Of a stretch of 64,000 nt of DNA, positions 1 to 10,000 are shown in pieces; position 1 is the stretch's first letter; each line of letters begins with the position of its first letter. Source of the DNA: Kiritimatiellia bacterium (GTDB taxonomy: Bacteria > Verrucomicrobiota > Kiritimatiellia > UBA8416 > YA12-FULL-48-11); NCBI GenBank assembly GCA_028716365.1, contig JAQUPZ010000001.1, forward strand, positions 723,205-787,204, read 5' to 3'. Position numbers and translations under genes: made by a program. The notes beneath the pieces were generated by a model that saw only the letters and a program-made list of their open reading frames with translations, had not been told where the DNA came from and did not search any database.

Positions 1-1
1 G

Positions 2-1480
2 CTTGTCATGCAGGTAAACAAACTGCCCGAAGATTCTGTCGCCTTGAAATCGATAGAACAGGATGATGTGATAAAAGGCAGTGAGAACCTGTATCAAGAA
101 ACACTTCGTCCGCAGTTTCATTTCTCGCCAAAACGCGGGTGGAACAACGATCCGAACGGTATGGCTTTCTTTAAAAATGAATATCATCTTTTTTTTCAAC
201 ATAATCCTTACGGCTGGGGGTGGGGCAATATGCACTGGGGTCATGCAGTCAGCAAAGATATGGTCCACTGGCGGGAATTTGATGATGTACTTGCGCCCGA
301 CGAATTCGGTCCCATGTTCAGCGGTTCTGCCGTTGTGGACTGGAAGAATACCAGCGGTTTCGGGAAAGCCGGCCAACCGCCGCTTGTGCTCATCTATACC
401 GCTGCTGGTAATCCGACCGTGCAATGCATTGCCTACAGTACCGATGGCCGGACATTTACCAAGTACAGTGGAAATCCTGTTGTAAAACAGATTACCGGTG
501 GTAACCGTGACCCGAAAGTTTTCTGGCATCCTTCTTCGCCCAAGGGCTACGACGGGACGAGTGAACCTTCCGGTAAATGGGTCATGTGCCTTTACGTCGG
601 TTTGCCATCAACAGAAAAGGATGACAAAGGCAAACCGAAACCAAATCATACGATCCATTTCCTCGGTTCACCGGATCTTAAGAACTGGACCGTAATGAGC
701 CAGACCGAGAACTTTTACGAGTGTCCTGATTTCTTTGAGCTTCCGGTGGATGGAGATGCCAAGAATAAGAAGTGGGTACTCACCGCTGCCAGCAGTGAAT
801 ACATGGTTGGAACATTTGACGGGACTAAATTCACACCGGAATCCGAGAAACTTAAAGGGCATCGCGGCCAGGGTTTCTACGCTGCCCAGACATTCAGTGA
901 TATTCCGGCTGATGATGGAAGGAGAATACAAATCGGATGGTTACAGGCACCTGCTCCCGGCATGCCTTTCAATCAGGCAATGACGATACCGCTGGATTTG
1001 AAACTTCGTAATACCGCCGAAGGAATCAGAATGACATGGACCCCGGTAAAAGAACTGAAGAAACTGCGGGCTAAATCGCATCGCATTGATCCGTTGACAT
1101 TAAAAGCTGGTGATGCAAATCCGCTTGCAGCTGTGAAAGGTGAACTGCTTGAGATTCACACCAGTTTCGAACCCGGCGATGCGGAAGAGATCAGTTTAAA
1201 TGTGCGTGGAGCGACTGTTGCATTCGATGTAAAGAAGCAGGAACTCAATGTTAACGGTCGTAAGGCGCCAGCCCCGCTTTCCAATGGCAAACAGCAGCTC
1301 GTCATCTATGTTGACCGTACGGCGTTGGAAGTGTTTGCCAGTGATGGGCTCACATATATGCCGAAACCATTCATCCCGAAGGCCGAAGACCTTGGTATTG
1401 AGCTGTCAGTTAAAGGTGGCAACGCAAAAATCACTTCGCTTGAAGTTCATGAACTCAAATCGGCATGGAATAAAGAATAA
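2..1480 (+). CDS. Glycoside hydrolase family 32 (levanase/fructan hydrolase type), 5'-truncated
   Basis: This is the 3' part of a secreted fructan- or sucrose-cleaving enzyme. The frame is open to the left edge, so the start lies outside the window; the first ATG at 8 falls in the middle of a domain and is not a plausible start. Counting from that ATG, the three GH32 signatures are present: WNNDPNG at residues 45-51 with nucleophile D48, RDP at 167-169 (transition-state stabiliser) and EC at 238-239 with acid/base E238. A C-terminal beta-sandwich follows the five-bladed propeller. The sequence before the propeller resembles the end of the extra N-terminal domain (DUF4980-type) that precedes GH32 in many PVC and Bacteroidota enzymes. 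The family call is firm; whether the substrate is levan, inulin or sucrose cannot be told. Confidence 0.93.
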   Translation, partial: LVMQVNKLPEDSVALKSIEQDDVIKGSENLYQETLRPQFHFSPKRGWNNDPNGMAFFKNEYHLFFQHNPYGWGWGNMHWGHAVSKDMVHWREFDDVLAPDEFGPMFSGSAVVDWKNTSGFGKAGQPPLVLIYTAAGNPTVQCIAYSTDGRTFTKYSGNPVVKQITGGNRDPKVFWHPSSPKGYDGTSEPSGKWVMCLYVGLPSTEKDDKGKPKPNHTIHFLGSPDLKNWTVMSQTENFYECPDFFELPVDGDAKNKKWVLTAASSEYMVGTFDGTKFTPESEKLKGHRGQGFYAAQTFSDIPADDGRRIQIGWLQAPAPGMPFNQAMTIPLDLKLRNTAEGIRMTWTPVKELKKLRAKSHRIDPLTLKAGDANPLAAVKGELLEIHTSFEPGDAEEISLNVRGATVAFDVKKQELNVNGRKAPAPLSNGKQQLVIYVDRTALEVFASDGLTYMPKPFIPKAEDLGIELSVKGGNAKITSLEVHELKSAWNKE

Positions 1481-1662
1481 AACATAAGACAGGGGAAGTA
1501 TCTTGCATCTGTCATGCAACGCATGCCAAAACCTTGTTTGCCGTTGACACCTGCAGAGTTCCTGATGCAGAATTCGTTCATAAGATAAAAGTCGAAGGTT
1601 TATTCCTCGGCTGTCGGTCGAAACGGTTTTCTATCCCGTAACAACACACATAGGAGATTTCA

Positions 1663-3123
1663 ATGATAACTGGATTAAAATCACGATTTGTATCCGTCAC
1701 TCTTGCGATCATGATGAGCGGCCTGATGGTAGAAAGCCTGTCTGCCGCCGAGAAGCAGATGAAGGCTGGTGCATTTGTCATCAATATTACGCCGAAAAAA
1801 TTTCCCGTTCCCATGAGCGGATCAATGACGCCGAACTACGCCAACCAGGCTCACGATCAGCTTTCGGCTCGTTGTCTGGTGCTCGATGACGGTCAGACGA
1901 AGATAGCCTTCTGTATTGTCGATGCCTGCGCTATTTTACGTGATATCTGCGACGCAGCAAAGGATAAGACTTCAAAGACCACCGGCATCCCCACCGATCG
2001 TATCTGCATCTCTGCCACGCACACACACAGCGCTGTTACCGCCGGTCTCGGCTTTCAGGCGCCCGATATGCCCGCAGAATACCGGCAACAACTCATCGAT
2101 CAGATTGCCGCCGGGATCAAGACGGCAAATAATAAATTGGCCCCGGTACAGATTGGATGGAGTTCTGCCGATGAGCCGCGCCACGTTTTTAATCGCCGGT
2201 GGATTCTGAAAGAAGGCGTCACATACACCAACCCCTTCGGCTCCGACAAAGATCGCGCCCGGATGAATCCCCGTCCTGGCGGTGATGATCTGGATCGTCC
2301 GGCTGGCCCAACTGACCCGCAGGTTTCGGTCCTTGGCATTCGTTCTCCCGACGGTAAACCTGTTGCCTTGCTGGCCAATTATTCGCTGCACTATGTTGGT
2401 GGAATGCCTGCATTCGGGCTGTCGGCCGATTACTACGGTGCCTTTGCCGGAATTATGGCGCGACTATTAAAGGCCCAGGAAGTAAACCCCGACTTTGTGG
2501 CCATGATGTCCAACGGTACCAGTGGCAACATCAACAATATCGACTTCTTTCATAAGATTCATCCGCGCTACGGGCCCTACGAGAAGATCTACATTGTCGC
2601 CAACGATGTGGGTGCCGCAGCGTACAAGGCATGGCAGCAGATCCAGTGGCATGATCATGTACCAATCTGTATGGCCGAGCGCGCCATCGACCTTGCCACA
2701 CGCCGGCCTACTGTCGATGAGGTGACAGCGGCCAGGGAAACTCTTTCCCGAGCCAAGCGGCGCGAGGATGGAGCTGTGACTCAACTCGCCGATGTCTATG
2801 CCAACGAGACGGTTAACATGGCTGACTTCCCGTCGACAGTAAACGTCAAGCTTCAGGCCATTCGCATTGGTACACTTGGTATTGCTTCAATCGCCTGTGA
2901 GGTCTTTGTCGAGGTTGGCCTGAACATCAAAGCGCGCAGCCCTCTAAAATCCATCTTCGTTATCGGGCTGGCCAACGGTTGTAACGGTTACTTGCCGACC
3001 GCCGAGCAACATAAACTGGGCGGCTATGAAACCTGGCGTGCGCGCAGTAGTTACCTGGAAGTAAATGCCGCATCGAAAATTGAATCGACATTGCTGGGGC
3101 TCTTGAACCAGATAGCACGTTGA
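1663..3123 (+). CDS. Neutral/alkaline non-lysosomal ceramidase-like protein, secreted (copy 1)
   Basis: The protein matches the N-terminal domain of neutral/alkaline ceramidases, zinc amidases that split the N-acyl bond of ceramide. An N-terminal signal peptide (about residues 1-28, ending in SLSAA) sends it across the membrane. The zinc site SATHTHS is present with H120 and H122, and the conserved motifs GTSGNINN, LANYSLHYVGG and LANGCNGYLPT can be read. At 486 residues it lacks the C-terminal domain of true ceramidases of about 650 residues, as is usual for the large PVC branch whose substrate is unproven. The start has a clear AGGAG about 10 bases upstream. A close paralogue lies at 16506-17990. 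Ceramide hydrolysis itself is inference from family. Confidence 0.85.
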   Translation: MITGLKSRFVSVTLAIMMSGLMVESLSAAEKQMKAGAFVINITPKKFPVPMSGSMTPNYANQAHDQLSARCLVLDDGQTKIAFCIVDACAILRDICDAAKDKTSKTTGIPTDRICISATHTHSAVTAGLGFQAPDMPAEYRQQLIDQIAAGIKTANNKLAPVQIGWSSADEPRHVFNRRWILKEGVTYTNPFGSDKDRARMNPRPGGDDLDRPAGPTDPQVSVLGIRSPDGKPVALLANYSLHYVGGMPAFGLSADYYGAFAGIMARLLKAQEVNPDFVAMMSNGTSGNINNIDFFHKIHPRYGPYEKIYIVANDVGAAAYKAWQQIQWHDHVPICMAERAIDLATRRPTVDEVTAARETLSRAKRREDGAVTQLADVYANETVNMADFPSTVNVKLQAIRIGTLGIASIACEVFVEVGLNIKARSPLKSIFVIGLANGCNGYLPTAEQHKLGGYETWRARSSYLEVNAASKIESTLLGLLNQIAR

Positions 3124-3188
3124 AATGGGATCGCTGTGGATTTCGTTCCAGGAAAGTAATTTACTGCCAATAGAAAGGTATACTCACG

Positions 3189-4412
3189 ATGAGAAGCATG
3201 ATCCTTATCATTGTCGCCCTGTTGTTGATTCCGTTGGTTGTGCTCCATGCCGCTGATCCGGCTCCGTTGGATTACACTGTGAAGCTTGAGACGGTAATGA
3301 AGCACGATGACGGGAAGTTCCTCTGGTTTCATCCGCGCGCGGCTTCAATCCCGGGCACTGAAAGAGGTAAACCAGGTATCGTGATGACGATTCAGAAGCA
3401 CCTGAAGGTTTCGGACTACTATTCCGGACTGCATGTAATGACGCGGGCCAGTGTTGATGCGCTTTGGGTCGGACCCGTATTGCCGCCGGAGCTTGACTGG
3501 CAGAAGCAACCAGATGGTGTCACGATCAGTGTGGCCGATGTCACGCCCGGGTATCATGCACTGACTGGAAAGCTGATCGCCATCGGCTGTCGTGTCCGCT
3601 ACAGCCCGGAGGGCAAACAGCTCGATGACATAAAACGTGCGCACCAGACGGTGTATGCGGTGTTCGATCCGAAAACAGCACACTGGACACCATGGCAGAT
3701 GCTCGACCTGCCGCCGGATGAGCAATTCGACTTCGCACGCAATGCCTGTTCGCAGTGGCTCGTGAAGCCTGATGGCATACTGCTTGTTCCGCTCTATATC
3801 GGACGTAATTCCCGCGAACCGTCCAGCACAACGGTCGCCGAATGCCGTTTCGATGGTACGAAACTGACCTACGTGCGACACGGTACGGTGCTGCGGTTGA
3901 ACATTCCGCGCGGGCTGGGCGAGCCATCGCTGGTGGCGTTTCGCGGGCGTTACTTCCTTACCCTGCGCAATGACGTGCGCGGCTACGTTAGCGTAAGCGA
4001 TGACGGATTGCTGTTCGCCGAGCAGAAGCCATGGCTCTTCGACGATGGTGCGGAACTGGGCAGCTACAATACACAACAGCACTGGCTCGCGCACAGCGAC
4101 GGCCTATTTCTCATTTATACCCGGCGCGGTGCAAACAACAATCACATCATGCGAAACCGTGCGCCGCTTTTCATGGCACAGGTGGACCCGGACACGCTAC
4201 GGGTGCTACGCCGTACCGAGAAGATCGTTGTGCCGGAGCGCGGCGCGGAACTCGGTAACTTCGGCGCATGTGCCATCAGCGAAACGGAGTCGTGGGTGAC
4301 CGTGTCGGAAGGCATGTTCATGAAAGACTCAAGGGCACGAGGAGCTGAGGGAGCTACCTTTGTGGCGCGTATCCTCTGGTCGAAGCCGAACAGTCTTATG
4401 AAGCAGAACTGA
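3189..4412 (+). CDS. Secreted BNR/sialidase-like beta-propeller protein
   Basis: This 407-residue protein has an export signal (residues 1-21, ending VVLHA) followed by a six-bladed propeller of the sialidase superfamily. Asp-box-like turns are degenerate, for example VSVSDDGLLF. An FRGRYFLTLRNDVRGY segment and a C-terminal AELGNFGACAISETESW segment match the PVC group usually annotated as exo-alpha-sialidase or BNR protein. No full set of sialidase catalytic residues can be confirmed by eye, so the activity is open. It sits 65 bases behind the ceramidase-like gene and 34 bases before the phosphodiesterase gene, all on the same strand, which suggests co-expression. Confidence 0.65.
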   Translation: MRSMILIIVALLLIPLVVLHAADPAPLDYTVKLETVMKHDDGKFLWFHPRAASIPGTERGKPGIVMTIQKHLKVSDYYSGLHVMTRASVDALWVGPVLPPELDWQKQPDGVTISVADVTPGYHALTGKLIAIGCRVRYSPEGKQLDDIKRAHQTVYAVFDPKTAHWTPWQMLDLPPDEQFDFARNACSQWLVKPDGILLVPLYIGRNSREPSSTTVAECRFDGTKLTYVRHGTVLRLNIPRGLGEPSLVAFRGRYFLTLRNDVRGYVSVSDDGLLFAEQKPWLFDDGAELGSYNTQQHWLAHSDGLFLIYTRRGANNNHIMRNRAPLFMAQVDPDTLRVLRRTEKIVVPERGAELGNFGACAISETESWVTVSEGMFMKDSRARGAEGATFVARILWSKPNSLMKQN

Positions 4413-4446
4413 CCGGGATTATTAACGTATTGTAGAAGATGGCATT

Positions 4447-5250
4447 ATGAAATACAGAATGGTTCTTGCAGTGTTTTCATTGTTTACGGTTATTGCGTCT
4501 TCTTTCGGGGATGAACCGATACTGATTGGTCATCGCGGGCTTTTGCGTCATGCACCGGAAAATACCATGCCGGCGTTTGTCTCGTGTGTTGAACTGTCAT
4601 TCGGTTTTGAACTGGATGTTTATTCCAGTCGCGATAACCAGCTTGTGATTATCCACAAAGCGAATCTGGACAGTACGACCGACGGCCCCAACCGGTCGAT
4701 ACGCGAGTTTACCGTGGCAGAACTGAAACGGTTTGATGCAGGAAGCTGGTTTCACCCGGACTTTAAAGGCGTTACCATTCCAACCTTGGAAGAGGTGCTG
4801 GCAATGGTCGGGAAGCAGAAGCGCGGTCAAACCATGCTCGCGTTGAACGTTAAACAGATCACACCGGAAGGGGAACAGCAGTTGGTGGCGTTGATTACAA
4901 AATATGGTTTGTTGAACGAATCCTTTGCTTTCGATCAGGATGATGCGTGTAGCAAGCGGTTGAAATCCCATAACTCGTTGTTTCTCATTGGTCAGAATGT
5001 CGGTCGACAGAATCTTGGCAAACGGCTGGTTGCAGGCGATCTGGATGTATTTTTGCTGACATTCATACCCACACCTGAAGAGATGTCACAACTTCATCAG
5101 AAAAAGAAAGTGGTTATCTTCAACTTTTCAGGCTCTGGTCCGAACTATTGCAATCCAGCAACCTGGGATAAAGTCAAGGAAGTTGGGTTCGACGGCTTGA
5201 TGACCGATTTTCCATTGGAATGCCGGCTTCACTGGCGGAAGCAGGAATAA
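4447..5250 (+). CDS. Secreted glycerophosphodiester phosphodiesterase family protein
   Basis: A GDPD-type TIM barrel, which hydrolyses glycerophosphodiesters to sn-glycerol-3-phosphate and an alcohol. The signal peptide covers residues 1-21. The catalytic HR pair is H29-R30 within GHRG, followed by HAPENT, the metal ligands E55 and D57 in FELDV, and the second catalytic histidine H70. The position after H70, normally Asp (HD..LDRTT), is Lys here (HKANLDSTT), a departure from consensus whose effect is unknown. At 267 residues the length is normal for a bacterial single-domain GDPD. It lies between a BNR propeller and a CBM9-like gene on the same strand. Confidence 0.85.
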   Translation: MKYRMVLAVFSLFTVIASSFGDEPILIGHRGLLRHAPENTMPAFVSCVELSFGFELDVYSSRDNQLVIIHKANLDSTTDGPNRSIREFTVAELKRFDAGSWFHPDFKGVTIPTLEEVLAMVGKQKRGQTMLALNVKQITPEGEQQLVALITKYGLLNESFAFDQDDACSKRLKSHNSLFLIGQNVGRQNLGKRLVAGDLDVFLLTFIPTPEEMSQLHQKKKVVIFNFSGSGPNYCNPATWDKVKEVGFDGLMTDFPLECRLHWRKQE

Positions 5251-5299
5251 CCAATGACCGGGCTTGAACTGATAGCTGAATCTCAGTATTTTAAATTAC

Positions 5300-6112
5300 A
5301 TGAGAATATATAGTGATTTGTGTTTTGCATTTTTTTTGTTTGTGTCTGTGATTTGGGCGGCTGAACAACCGCAGGCGGATGTTAACGCCCCGCCCCCGCC
5401 CGGAAAATGCTCCGATCAGACCTATCAAGTACGCTGGTTGCCGGAAGTGAAAGTCGAGCTTGATGGACGTGCAGATGAGGTGGTTTGGAAAGAAGCCAAT
5501 ATAGAGAAGCGGTTTGTGTTCCCGTGGAAACAGGCTACTGCTTCCGAAACCGAATTTCGCGCACTGTGTAACGACAAAAATTTCTATTTTAGTTTCCATG
5601 TACATGATGCCGATATAGTGGTGCTGGAACGTCTGCGGGACGAGGAGGACGAGGTTCTTGAAGATCGCATGGAAATTTATCTTTGTCTTGATGAGCAGAT
5701 GAAAAATTATTTCTGTTTCGAAACGGATTCACGCGGGCGTGTTTTTGACTACAGCGGTTCATATTATCGGCGGTTCGATGCGAAATGGAAATTCGAGGGA
5801 CTGGAAACGAAAGCGACGCCTTTGCCAAATGGTTACGAGATTGAGGGACGTGTTCCCCTGAAAAGTTTTGTTGCGCTGGGATTTCCGGAGTTACGTCCGG
5901 GGGTGAAAATCCGTTGCGGCCTGTACCGGGCCGAGTTCAGTCATGATCGAAGTGGCAAACCTGTTGAGAAGAAAGAAAGTATCCATAATCTGGGCCGGCA
6001 AACCGACGGTTCGCCGCCGCTCGAAGAATGGATGAGCTGGGTGGACCCCAAAATCAAAGAACCTGATTTCCACATACCTGCCGCACTTGGATGGCTGGAG
6101 ATTATAAAATAA
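5300..6112 (+). CDS. Secreted CBM9-like carbohydrate-binding protein
   Basis: A 270-residue protein with a signal peptide (about residues 1-20) and one beta-sandwich domain of the CBM9-like (DOMON-like) type. The characteristic order is visible: a VELDGRADEVVWKEA entry strand, FRALCNDKNFYFSFHVHD, RDEEDEVLEDRMEIYL and GYEIEGRVPLKSF. Members bind sugars or act as non-catalytic modules of extracellular enzymes; this one stands alone. No Shine-Dalgarno is apparent before the ATG. It closes the first gene run, with a hairpin overlapping its stop codon. A binding role is family knowledge; the ligand is unknown. Confidence 0.75.
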   Translation: MRIYSDLCFAFFLFVSVIWAAEQPQADVNAPPPPGKCSDQTYQVRWLPEVKVELDGRADEVVWKEANIEKRFVFPWKQATASETEFRALCNDKNFYFSFHVHDADIVVLERLRDEEDEVLEDRMEIYLCLDEQMKNYFCFETDSRGRVFDYSGSYYRRFDAKWKFEGLETKATPLPNGYEIEGRVPLKSFVALGFPELRPGVKIRCGLYRAEFSHDRSGKPVEKKESIHNLGRQTDGSPPLEEWMSWVDPKIKEPDFHIPAALGWLEIIK

Positions 6113-6144
6113 CTTTCGCTTAAGCGTATGTCCCTCAAGTTATT
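6108..6144 (+). terminator. Hairpin overlapping the stop of the CBM9-like gene
   Basis: AATAACTT at 6108-6115 pairs with AAGTTATT at 6137-6144 (8 perfect pairs). The loop itself contains the 10-base palindrome CGCTTAAGCG at 6117-6126. There is no following T tract, so intrinsic termination is uncertain; it may be an mRNA 3' end structure. Confidence 0.35.
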
Positions 6145-6216
6145 CCCGATCTGTTCTGAATGTTAAATAGACTGCAACATTCCGGCTGTAATATCTGAAA
6201 TAGTAGAAAAAACGTT

Positions 6217-6258
6217 TTGCAAAAGATATTAGAATATGTATTATAGTTCATATTCTAA
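6217..6258 (+). promoter_or_regulatory. Candidate IclR-gene promoter with autoregulatory operator
   Basis: A perfect inverted repeat, TTAGAATATG at 6229-6238 and CATATTCTAA at 6249-6258, has a 10-base spacer, giving a centre-to-centre distance of 20 bases (two helical turns). The spacer contains TATTAT (6239-6244), a good -10 hexamer, with TTGCAA (6217-6222) as -35 at 16 bases. The arms therefore flank the -10 box 15 bases before the regulator's ATG. This is the expected place for negative autoregulation by an IclR dimer. The palindrome is directly visible; binding by this protein is inference. Confidence 0.55.
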
Positions 6259-6273
6259 AACATACAGGAATAA

Positions 6274-7059
6274 ATGAAGAAAGCGCCCAACAATTATCAT
6301 GTTCCGAATCTGGACAGGGCCCTGGTTATTCTTGATCTGCTGGCGAAACATCCAAGGGGGTTGACCCGTAACGAAATATCCGTCGCATCGGGTTGTTCAA
6401 CCACGATGGTCTACCGGATTGTCATGACGTTCACGAAAAACGGGTTTCTTTTCCGTGATGAAGAGTCGGGCCGTTACAGGCTTTCGTCGAAATTGCTGGA
6501 CCTCGGTTGCGCCGGTTCGGATGAGTACAGCCTGGCTCACCTTGCCTGGCCGGAGATGACCGCATTGCGCGATGCAACTGATATCACTGTGATGCTGGGT
6601 ATACTATATAATGAAAGAGAAGGACTTCTGCTGGAAACTGCGGAAAGCCGGTCTGCCATCCGCTTTTGGGTCAACAAGGGATTCCGTACAACCGATTTAC
6701 ATGCCGGCGCTGGATGGAAAAGTATTCTGGCTTTCTTACCTGAAGACAAACTGGCGGCCGTTTTGAAAACATTGACATATCGCGCATTGACGCCCAATAC
6801 CATTACCTCACGAAAAGCTTTGCAGGCTGAGTTGACGAAAACGCGGAAACGGGGCTATGCCACAGATCGAGCGGAAATAACTGCCGGTGTACATTGTGTA
6901 GCGGCCCCTGTTTTTGATAGAGTAGGATATCCAGTTGGAACATTGAGCCTGTCGGCTCCGGCGGCCCAGTTGCCTGTACAGGATTTTCCTGAAAAAGGAC
7001 GGCAGGTTTGTCGGGCTGCCGCGCGTATCAGTGAGAAATTAGGCTGGAAAAAACTTTAA
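6274..7059 (+). CDS. IclR-family transcriptional regulator
   Basis: A 261-residue DNA-binding protein with the family's two parts. A winged helix-turn-helix occupies about residues 10-70 (LDRALVILDLLAKHPRGLT, recognition helix around GCSTTMVYRIV). A C-terminal effector-binding domain covers about residues 80-255 (GAGWKSILAFLPE, GYATDRAEITAGVHCVAAPVFD, YPVGTLSLSAPA). IclR proteins usually respond to aromatic or sugar-acid metabolites and repress neighbouring catabolic genes. It is the first gene of the run that continues with the two fusion proteins at 7077 and 10619; the gap to the next gene is only 17 bases, so it is likely co-transcribed with them. The upstream palindrome suggests autoregulation. 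Confidence 0.92.
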   Translation: MKKAPNNYHVPNLDRALVILDLLAKHPRGLTRNEISVASGCSTTMVYRIVMTFTKNGFLFRDEESGRYRLSSKLLDLGCAGSDEYSLAHLAWPEMTALRDATDITVMLGILYNEREGLLLETAESRSAIRFWVNKGFRTTDLHAGAGWKSILAFLPEDKLAAVLKTLTYRALTPNTITSRKALQAELTKTRKRGYATDRAEITAGVHCVAAPVFDRVGYPVGTLSLSAPAAQLPVQDFPEKGRQVCRAAARISEKLGWKKL

Positions 7060-7076
7060 ACACAAGGGAAACAAAT

Positions 7077-10000
7077 ATGAAAAAAATATTGATTTGCATG
7101 TTGTTAGGAGGAGTTGTTTCTGTTTTTGGGGCCGGTAAACCCAGCGATATTTCATTTGTTTCAACACACGACCAGTCAGAACAGAAATATGTTATCATTC
7201 TTCCTGATAATTTTATTCCGGACCAACCCCATGATCTGCTGATCGTTTTGCACGGACATGGTTCCGACCGCTGGCAGTATATCAATGAGAAACGTGGCGA
7301 AGCGCGTTCGGCCAGGGACATTGCCATACAAAACAATATGATCCTTGTATCGCCCGATTACCGTGCAAAAACATCATGGATGGGACCTGCCGCCGAAGCG
7401 GACCTGCTCCAGATCATTGCCGATCTGAAAAAGAAATATGTTATTCGTTATTTGATCCTGTCCGGAGGTTCAATGGGCGCCACGAGTGCATTGACCTTTA
7501 CCGCGCTGCATCCTGATCTGGTTAACGGTGTAGTTGCCCTGAATGGTCTTGCCAATCACGTGGAATACACAAAGTTCCAGGACGCGATCCAGGCTTCCTT
7601 CGGCGGAACAAAAGAAAAAATTCCTGCCGAGTACAGGAAACGCAGTGCAGAGTTTTTCCCTGAAAAGTTTACCATGCCGGTAGCGATAACTGCGGGCGGG
7701 AATGATACTCTTGTACCCCCGGCAAGTGTTATGAGACTGGGGCGGGCGATCAAGATGCGCAATCCTTTTGTGCATCTGGACTTTAAAGATTCGCGGGGCC
7801 ATGAAACCGATTACGAGTCCTCTCTTGCGGCATATACCTTTGTCTTTAGAACACTTGTCTGGAAGCCGGTCCAGTCATCCGTCATGATTAACGGGAAAAG
7901 TATTCCACCCGCACACGGGTCGGCAGCGGGTGTATGGTTTTACGCAGACGGCGAAAAAGGCGCACAACTGTTATTAACAGGCCATACTTCTGTACCGGAA
8001 TCCTGGCGGCTGACAGCTTCATTAAATGATGGAGATAGTGTGCGGATATCCTTTATGTCTGATATGACCGTCCCTGCAAACATTCAATTTCACGTGGACG
8101 CGCTTTCTTCGGCGACTCTGCAATGTCAGATGGAAACAAATGCTCTTGTCATCAAGGCGGTCTCCGGTGTCGGCGCCGCAAGGCTTACCCGGTTCTCGTA
8201 TCAGAATGTTCCGGTTTCCTTTATGCCGGAACGCCGTCCTTTTTCACGGGCCCCTGTGACGTGCTCTCCGGACCCGCATCCTTCCATTGCCGATGCACTT
8301 GTTGAATGGGATTGGCGCATGCAGGATGGAATTCAGACGCCTCGCGAGCCGCGGACTTACAGTCAGGCAATAGAAAAACGCTTAAATCAGGTGGATGCCC
8401 TGGTGGCCGAGCGGGTTGCCCAGAAAAATCTCAGTTCCGATGAACAGGCTGCCTGGGAAAATCTTCGTACCGCATGTCTGGACGTAATAAAGACAGATGA
8501 TACGGCAAAGCAGGAGTCCTTGTGGCTCGATCTACACCGCTTGCGTCGCAAAATTGTACTTACGAATCCGCTCTTCAAGATACAGCAATTACTGCTGGTC
8601 AAGCATGTTCCTTCCGTAATGAGTCATCAGCTCACGCAGATTACCGGGGCCTGTGCCAGGCCGGGTGGCGGCTTGTTTGTCCTGCAGGAACCGGGAATAT
8701 CCATGCGAACAAAAAATATTACTCCTGGAACTCTTCCAGCCGGGAATTTTGCGACACCGGAACTTTCGTATGATGCCGGGAAGATATTATTTGCATATTG
8801 CCCTGTAAAAGAAGGGCCGGTTTCACGGAATCAAACACGGGATTCCAAAGAACCGCTGTATCATCTCTACGAGTTGTCCCTTGGTTCTGGAGATGTCCAT
8901 AAGCTCACCCAGGGGGACACCGATAATTTCTTTCCAGTTTATCTGCCATCCGGTGATGTTCTTTTTGTTTCAACCATGCGTGGCGGCTATCACCGCTGTG
9001 GAAGAGGGCCATGCCCGGTGTTTACGCTCTCCCGGATGAATAAAGATGGCGGGAATCCATGCAGTATTTCATTTCACGAAACCCATGAATGGGATCCCTG
9101 TCTTCTGGCAGACGGACGCGTTATTTACACGCGGTGGGATTATGTTGATAGAAACGCAGTGCTTTACCAGCAACTCTGGTCGGCACGGCCGGACGGCAGT
9201 AATGCCCGGATTTACTTCGGTAATAATACATGGAATCCGGCGGGAATCTGGGAGGCACGTTCCATTCCGGGATCTTCCCGTGTCATGGCTACTGCGTGCC
9301 CGCATCACTGTCTGAGCGCAGGTTCGGTTATTCTGCTGGATACGACAAGGGGAGTGGACGGAAAAGAACCAATTACTCGTCTCACTTCAGATGTTCGTTT
9401 CCCGGAATCCGAATCTGTTCTTGCCGCAGGTCCTAACTTTTCGCCGTACGACTTTGATACGCCTGTTGAACGGTATTGGAACAGTCCTATGAAAGAGCCC
9501 TGGATGGAGAAGACGCCCACGGAAGAAGAAAACCGCTGGCCGGGACATTGTTATAAGTCACCCTGGCCGCTATCCGAAAAGTTCTTCATTGTCTCTTATA
9601 GTTTCGACCAGCTGGTTGGAGAACCGGGTCCGAATATTCCCAATATGTTTGGTATCTATTTTGCTGATGCATTCGGCAACAAGGAACTGGTTTATCGCGA
9701 TCCGAATATTTCCAGTCTCTGGGCGCGACCCATGATCAGCCGTACTCCACCTCCCGAACTGGCGATGCAAAGAGCTGATACAGGGAAGAAAAGCGGAACG
9801 TTCTTTTTAAGTGATGTCAAGGAAAGCTGGCCTTACCTGCCGACAAACAATCCGATCACGCATTTGCGTATCATACAGGTTCTTCTCAAAACAACACCTA
9901 ACGCCAACTCGCCCAAAGTCGGCGTTGCCAATGCCTCCCCGGGCAAGCAGGTATTGGGAACAGTGCCGGTGGAAGATGACGGCTCTGCCTATTTTGAAGC

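Noticed and set aside
1544-1549. TTGACA as a promoter for the first ceramidase-like gene
   Set aside because: No acceptable -10 hexamer lies 15-19 bases downstream.
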